From NCBI GenBank assembly GCA_016935885.1, contig JAFGQA010000096.1:1-8130 (forward strand): DNA of 8,130 bases, given 5' to 3'. This document shows, in pieces, positions 6,327-8,130 of the stretch. A program made the translations under genes and the position numbers. This DNA is from Phycisphaerae bacterium. Lineage in GTDB: Bacteria; Planctomycetota; Phycisphaerae; UBA1845; UTPLA1. Numbering within the stretch: position 1 is the first letter of the stretch; every line of letters starts with the position of its first letter. The notes under the pieces were generated by a model. That model was given only the letters and a program-made list of their open reading frames with translations, was not told the origin of the DNA and did not search any database.

Positions 6327-7580
6327 TCACAGCGAATGATGGAGAAAGCCGCGCGCCGTCTGCTCGCCGAGGTTGCCGTCGGCTACGTGCCTGTCGAGCA
6401 GCGGGTTCGGCTCGTACCGCCCGTCGCGGTGCGACCGCTCGCGAAAATCGTTGAGCAAGCGCTGGATGACGTCCAGGCCGACGTGATCCGCCGTCGCCAG
6501 CGGTCCTTCGGGATAGTTGAATCCCAACTCCATCGCCAAGTTCACGTCTCGCGGCAGGGCGATCGAATCCGCGACGACGGCCGCCTCGTTGATGACCGCC
6601 ACGAGAATCCGAGCATAAACCCACGTCGCGCGATCAGCCGGCTTTTTTAGGACCTCGGCAAACCCGCGCAACGCCGGCGTCGGTTGCCAAGACGACACAT
6701 CCACAGGCGGCGTTTCGTATGCCGGCGTCGGTGGGCCGTTGGAATAGTCATAGAAGCCGCGACCGGCCTTGCGACCCAGATGGCCCGCGGAAACGAGCTT
6801 CTGCTGGACGGCGCTCGGCGCAAACCGCGCCGGCATGCCCAGATCGTTGTAGAGGGTCTCCGTCACGCGCAGGTTGACGTCCAACCCTATCAAGTCCAAC
6901 AGCTCAAACGGACCCATCCTGAAGCCACCGACGTCCTTGACCGCTTGATCGACCGTGCGAATGCCGGCCTCGCCCGTCTCGACGAGTCGCAACGCCTCCA
7001 GATAGAATGGGCGGTTGACGCGATTGCCGATGAAACCGGGCGAGTCCTTCACCCTGACCGGCGTCTTGCCGAGCCTCAGACAAACCGACCGGGCTTCGAC
7101 GACGGCCTGCTCGCTCGTCGCCGGTCCCCGAACCAATTCGACCAGCTTCATCACCGGCGCTGGATTGAAGAAGTGCATCCCCAGGAACCTGTCGGCGTGG
7201 TTCAATCCCTCGGCGATCTTCGTGATCGACAGGCTGGACGTGTTGGTCGCCAGCAGCGTTCGGGGCGAGACGACCTTACCGAGCCCACCGAATACCTCCC
7301 GCTTGAGGGACAGATCCTCCGGCACCGCCTCAATGACGCACTCGGCGTCTTTCATGCCATCGTAGCTCGTTGCCACCCTCAGTCGCGAGACGATCTCGTC
7401 TCTCTCAGGCCGTGACAGCCTGCCGCCGGCGACGCGCCCATTGAGCCTGTCTGTGACCTCCGCGCAAGCCTGCTTCGCTACCTCGACGCTGACGTCAAGC
7501 ATCTCCACGGCGAAACCAGCGGTGACCGCGGCCTGGGCAACGCCCTGGCCCATTGTGCCCGCTCCGACGACCCCAATCAT
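6327..7580 (-). CDS. 3-hydroxyacyl-CoA (3-hydroxybutyryl-CoA) dehydrogenase
   Basis: The enzyme oxidises 3-hydroxyacyl-CoA to 3-oxoacyl-CoA with NAD+, as in beta-oxidation, or runs in reverse in butanoate-type routes. The 417-residue protein has an N-terminal NAD domain starting MIGVVGAGTMGQG (GxGxxG at 6-11, D29 for the ribose). The catalytic set keeps the same spacing as the mammalian mitochondrial enzyme: S115 in NTSSLS, H136 in MHFFNP, E148, and N186 in FIGNR. Two C-terminal 3HCDH domains follow (about 183-280 and 320-410), so it is longer than the roughly 280-310 residues of single-domain forms and resembles PaaH-type or duplicated-domain enzymes. ATG 7580 is used because the Rossmann strand starts at residue 2 and GGTGG lies 4 nt upstream; an in-frame TTG at 7619 would add 13 residues. 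It is first in an apparent two-gene unit with the DUF547 gene. Chain-length specificity cannot be read from the sequence. Confidence 0.95.
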   Translation of the reverse strand: MIGVVGAGTMGQGVAQAAVTAGFAVEMLDVSVEVAKQACAEVTDRLNGRVAGGRLSRPERDEIVSRLRVATSYDGMKDAECVIEAVPEDLSLKREVFGGLGKVVSPRTLLATNTSSLSITKIAEGLNHADRFLGMHFFNPAPVMKLVELVRGPATSEQAVVEARSVCLRLGKTPVRVKDSPGFIGNRVNRPFYLEALRLVETGEAGIRTVDQAVKDVGGFRMGPFELLDLIGLDVNLRVTETLYNDLGMPARFAPSAVQQKLVSAGHLGRKAGRGFYDYSNGPPTPAYETPPVDVSSWQPTPALRGFAEVLKKPADRATWVYARILVAVINEAAVVADSIALPRDVNLAMELGFNYPEGPLATADHVGLDVIQRLLNDFRERSHRDGRYEPNPLLDRHVADGNLGEQTARGFLHHSL

Positions 7581-7687
7581 GCGTCCACCATTCTTCAAAC
7601 TCCGGTATTCGTCTTTCAAGGAAAGCCCTCACGGCACTGTCCGCATCGTCCCTCGGCCTTGCCCCGTCCGAGGCCCCGCGACGAGGC

Positions 7688-7693
7688 ATCATA
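7688..7693 (-). promoter_or_regulatory. Candidate -10 element for the dehydrogenase gene
   Basis: The minus strand reads TATGAT (5 of 6 to TATAAT), about 108 bp before the ATG at 7580. The hexamer 17 bp upstream (CTGCAA) is a poor -35, so the call rests on the -10 alone. Confidence 0.2.
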
Positions 7694-7853
7694 TCCCAAC
7701 TGCGTCCGTGTTGCAGCAATCCCGGAACGCACTCCGATTGTAATGCACGGTCCGCAGAAAAGGGACCACCGAATCACACGGGCTCCAGAAGCCCGGACAA
7801 TCCGTGAACACCGGTCATCTTTGAGGTGGATCGCGGTTGCCCGCGCACGAAAC

Positions 7854-7880
7854 GGCCCCCGGAACATCGCTCCGGGGGCC
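7854..7880. terminator. GC-rich hairpin, possible transcription terminator
   Basis: A perfect 10-bp stem GGCCCCCGGA (7854-7863) with TCCGGGGGCC (7871-7880) closes a 7-base loop. On the minus strand it is followed by GTTTCG, a very short T run; on the plus strand no T run follows. If it terminates transcription, the likeliest client is a minus-strand gene lying beyond the right edge. It could also be a structured spacer. Confidence 0.4.
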
Positions 7881-7972
7881 GAAAGGACCTTACGCGTCAG
7901 CCGGCACCTGGTCTCGACCATGGCGCCATGAGGCCCGGCGTGCCGCTAGAGCAATTCATGCTTGCCGACGAC

Positions 7973-8026
7973 TGTGGCACGGGCGCCGAAGCCCGTGAAT
8001 CCACCGCCTTTGGCGGCGGTGCCACA
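7973..8026. repeat. 54-bp symmetric REP-like doublet with TGTGGCAC/GTGCCACA ends
   Basis: The element begins TGTGGCAC (7973-7980) and ends with its exact inverse GTGCCACA (8019-8026). Inside are two hairpins: CACGGGC/GCCCGTG (7978-7984 with 7991-7997, loop GCCGAA) and CACCGCC/GGCGGTG (8002-8008 with 8015-8021, loop TTTGGC). Read outward-in, the two 25-base halves align without gaps and differ at five positions, four of which form two compensatory base-pair swaps. This is the architecture of a paired REP (BIME-like) element. No transposase gene is in the window. Confidence 0.8.
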
Positions 8027-8100
8027 GGTGCGTCCAACCGTGGAGTGCTTTAGAGCGTTTCAGGGTTGAGCGTGCATGCTCCATTGACGCTTCCTTGCAG

Positions 8101-8122
8101 CGTCGCCCCCCTGTGGGCGACG
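8101..8122. repeat. Hairpin at the right edge
   Basis: CGTCGCCC (8101-8108) pairs perfectly with GGGCGACG (8115-8122) around a CCCTGT loop. It does not carry the GTGGCAC tag of the other repeats. It may be a different dispersed hairpin, or part of a gene end lying beyond the window. Confidence 0.4.
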
Positions 8123-8130
8123 GGGATGAC

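Larger units (their letters stand above)
7581..8130. other. Gene-poor region with several hairpins; no convincing CDS
   Basis: No open frame here shows protein-like composition or a start with a ribosome site. It holds, in order: a weak -10-like TATGAT on the minus strand (7688-7693) that may serve the dehydrogenase gene, a GGTCC/GGACC hairpin (7749-7767), a CGGGCT/AGCCCG hairpin (7779-7795), a 10-bp GC-rich stem (7854-7880), the REP-like doublet (7973-8026) and an 8-bp hairpin at the right edge. A minus-strand frame from the right edge stays open for 26 codons to a TAA at 8050-8052; it may be the end of a gene beyond the window, but is too short to call. Confidence 0.6.

Noticed and set aside
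6322..6624. Upstream extension of the DUF547 frame to 6624
   Set aside because: This part overlaps the dehydrogenase gene in another frame and is Arg-rich shadow sequence; an ATG just after the dehydrogenase stop is more credible.
7041..7075. ACCGGCGTCTTGCCGAG resembling the hairpin repeat
   Set aside because: It encodes the conserved LGKTPVRVKDSPGF segment of the dehydrogenase and the stem is broken; chance similarity.
7616..7921. 101-codon minus-strand open frame upstream of the dehydrogenase
   Set aside because: It spans the GC hairpin and shows no recognisable domain, ribosome site or protein-like composition.

Overview
The window looks like a piece of a GC-rich bacterial chromosome, most likely from a member of the Planctomycetota. 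The basis is a very large membrane-anchored Ser/Thr kinase with a long kinesin-light-chain-type TPR array and a Q/P/T-rich tail, together with dispersed short hairpin repeats of the CAC(C/G)GGC...GCC(G/C)GTG type next to GTGGCAC or GTGCCAC tags. I associate both with that phylum from general knowledge. No rRNA, tRNA or other phylogenetic marker is present, so the assignment is an inference.

Layout, left to right. (1) 1-3272, minus strand: a Hanks-type kinase, open at the left edge. It has a kinase domain, one transmembrane helix, a coiled coil, about 12 TPR units and a low-complexity tail. (2) 3273-3573: an intergenic gap with a candidate kinase promoter and a tandem 26-bp hairpin repeat that abuts the stop codon of the next gene. 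(3) 3574-4602, minus: a divergent Gfo/Idh/MocA-like Rossmann protein that lacks the family's signature residues. (4) 4603-4727: a short divergent promoter region. (5) 4728-5189, plus: a stand-alone tandem ACT-domain protein with a basic tail. (6) 5251-6321, minus: a probable lipoprotein of the DUF547 family. (7) 6327-7580, minus: a 3-hydroxyacyl-CoA dehydrogenase with all catalytic residues. Genes 6 and 7 are five bases apart and are probably one transcript. (8) 7581-8130: no convincing gene, but several hairpins, including a 54-bp symmetric REP-like doublet with TGTGGCAC/GTGCCACA ends.

Functionally the genes do not form one obvious pathway. The kinase is a signalling receptor-like protein, the dehydrogenase belongs to acyl-CoA metabolism, and the ACT protein is a likely amino-acid sensor. 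The most unusual signal is the hairpin repeat family. It occurs as a symmetric doublet whose two halves differ by paired compensatory changes (7973-8026), as two in-frame insertions in the same codon phase within the kinase gene (2432-2456 and 44-68), and, as a related type, as a tandem pair (3513-3573). I saw no CRISPR array, transposase, phage gene or defence system.
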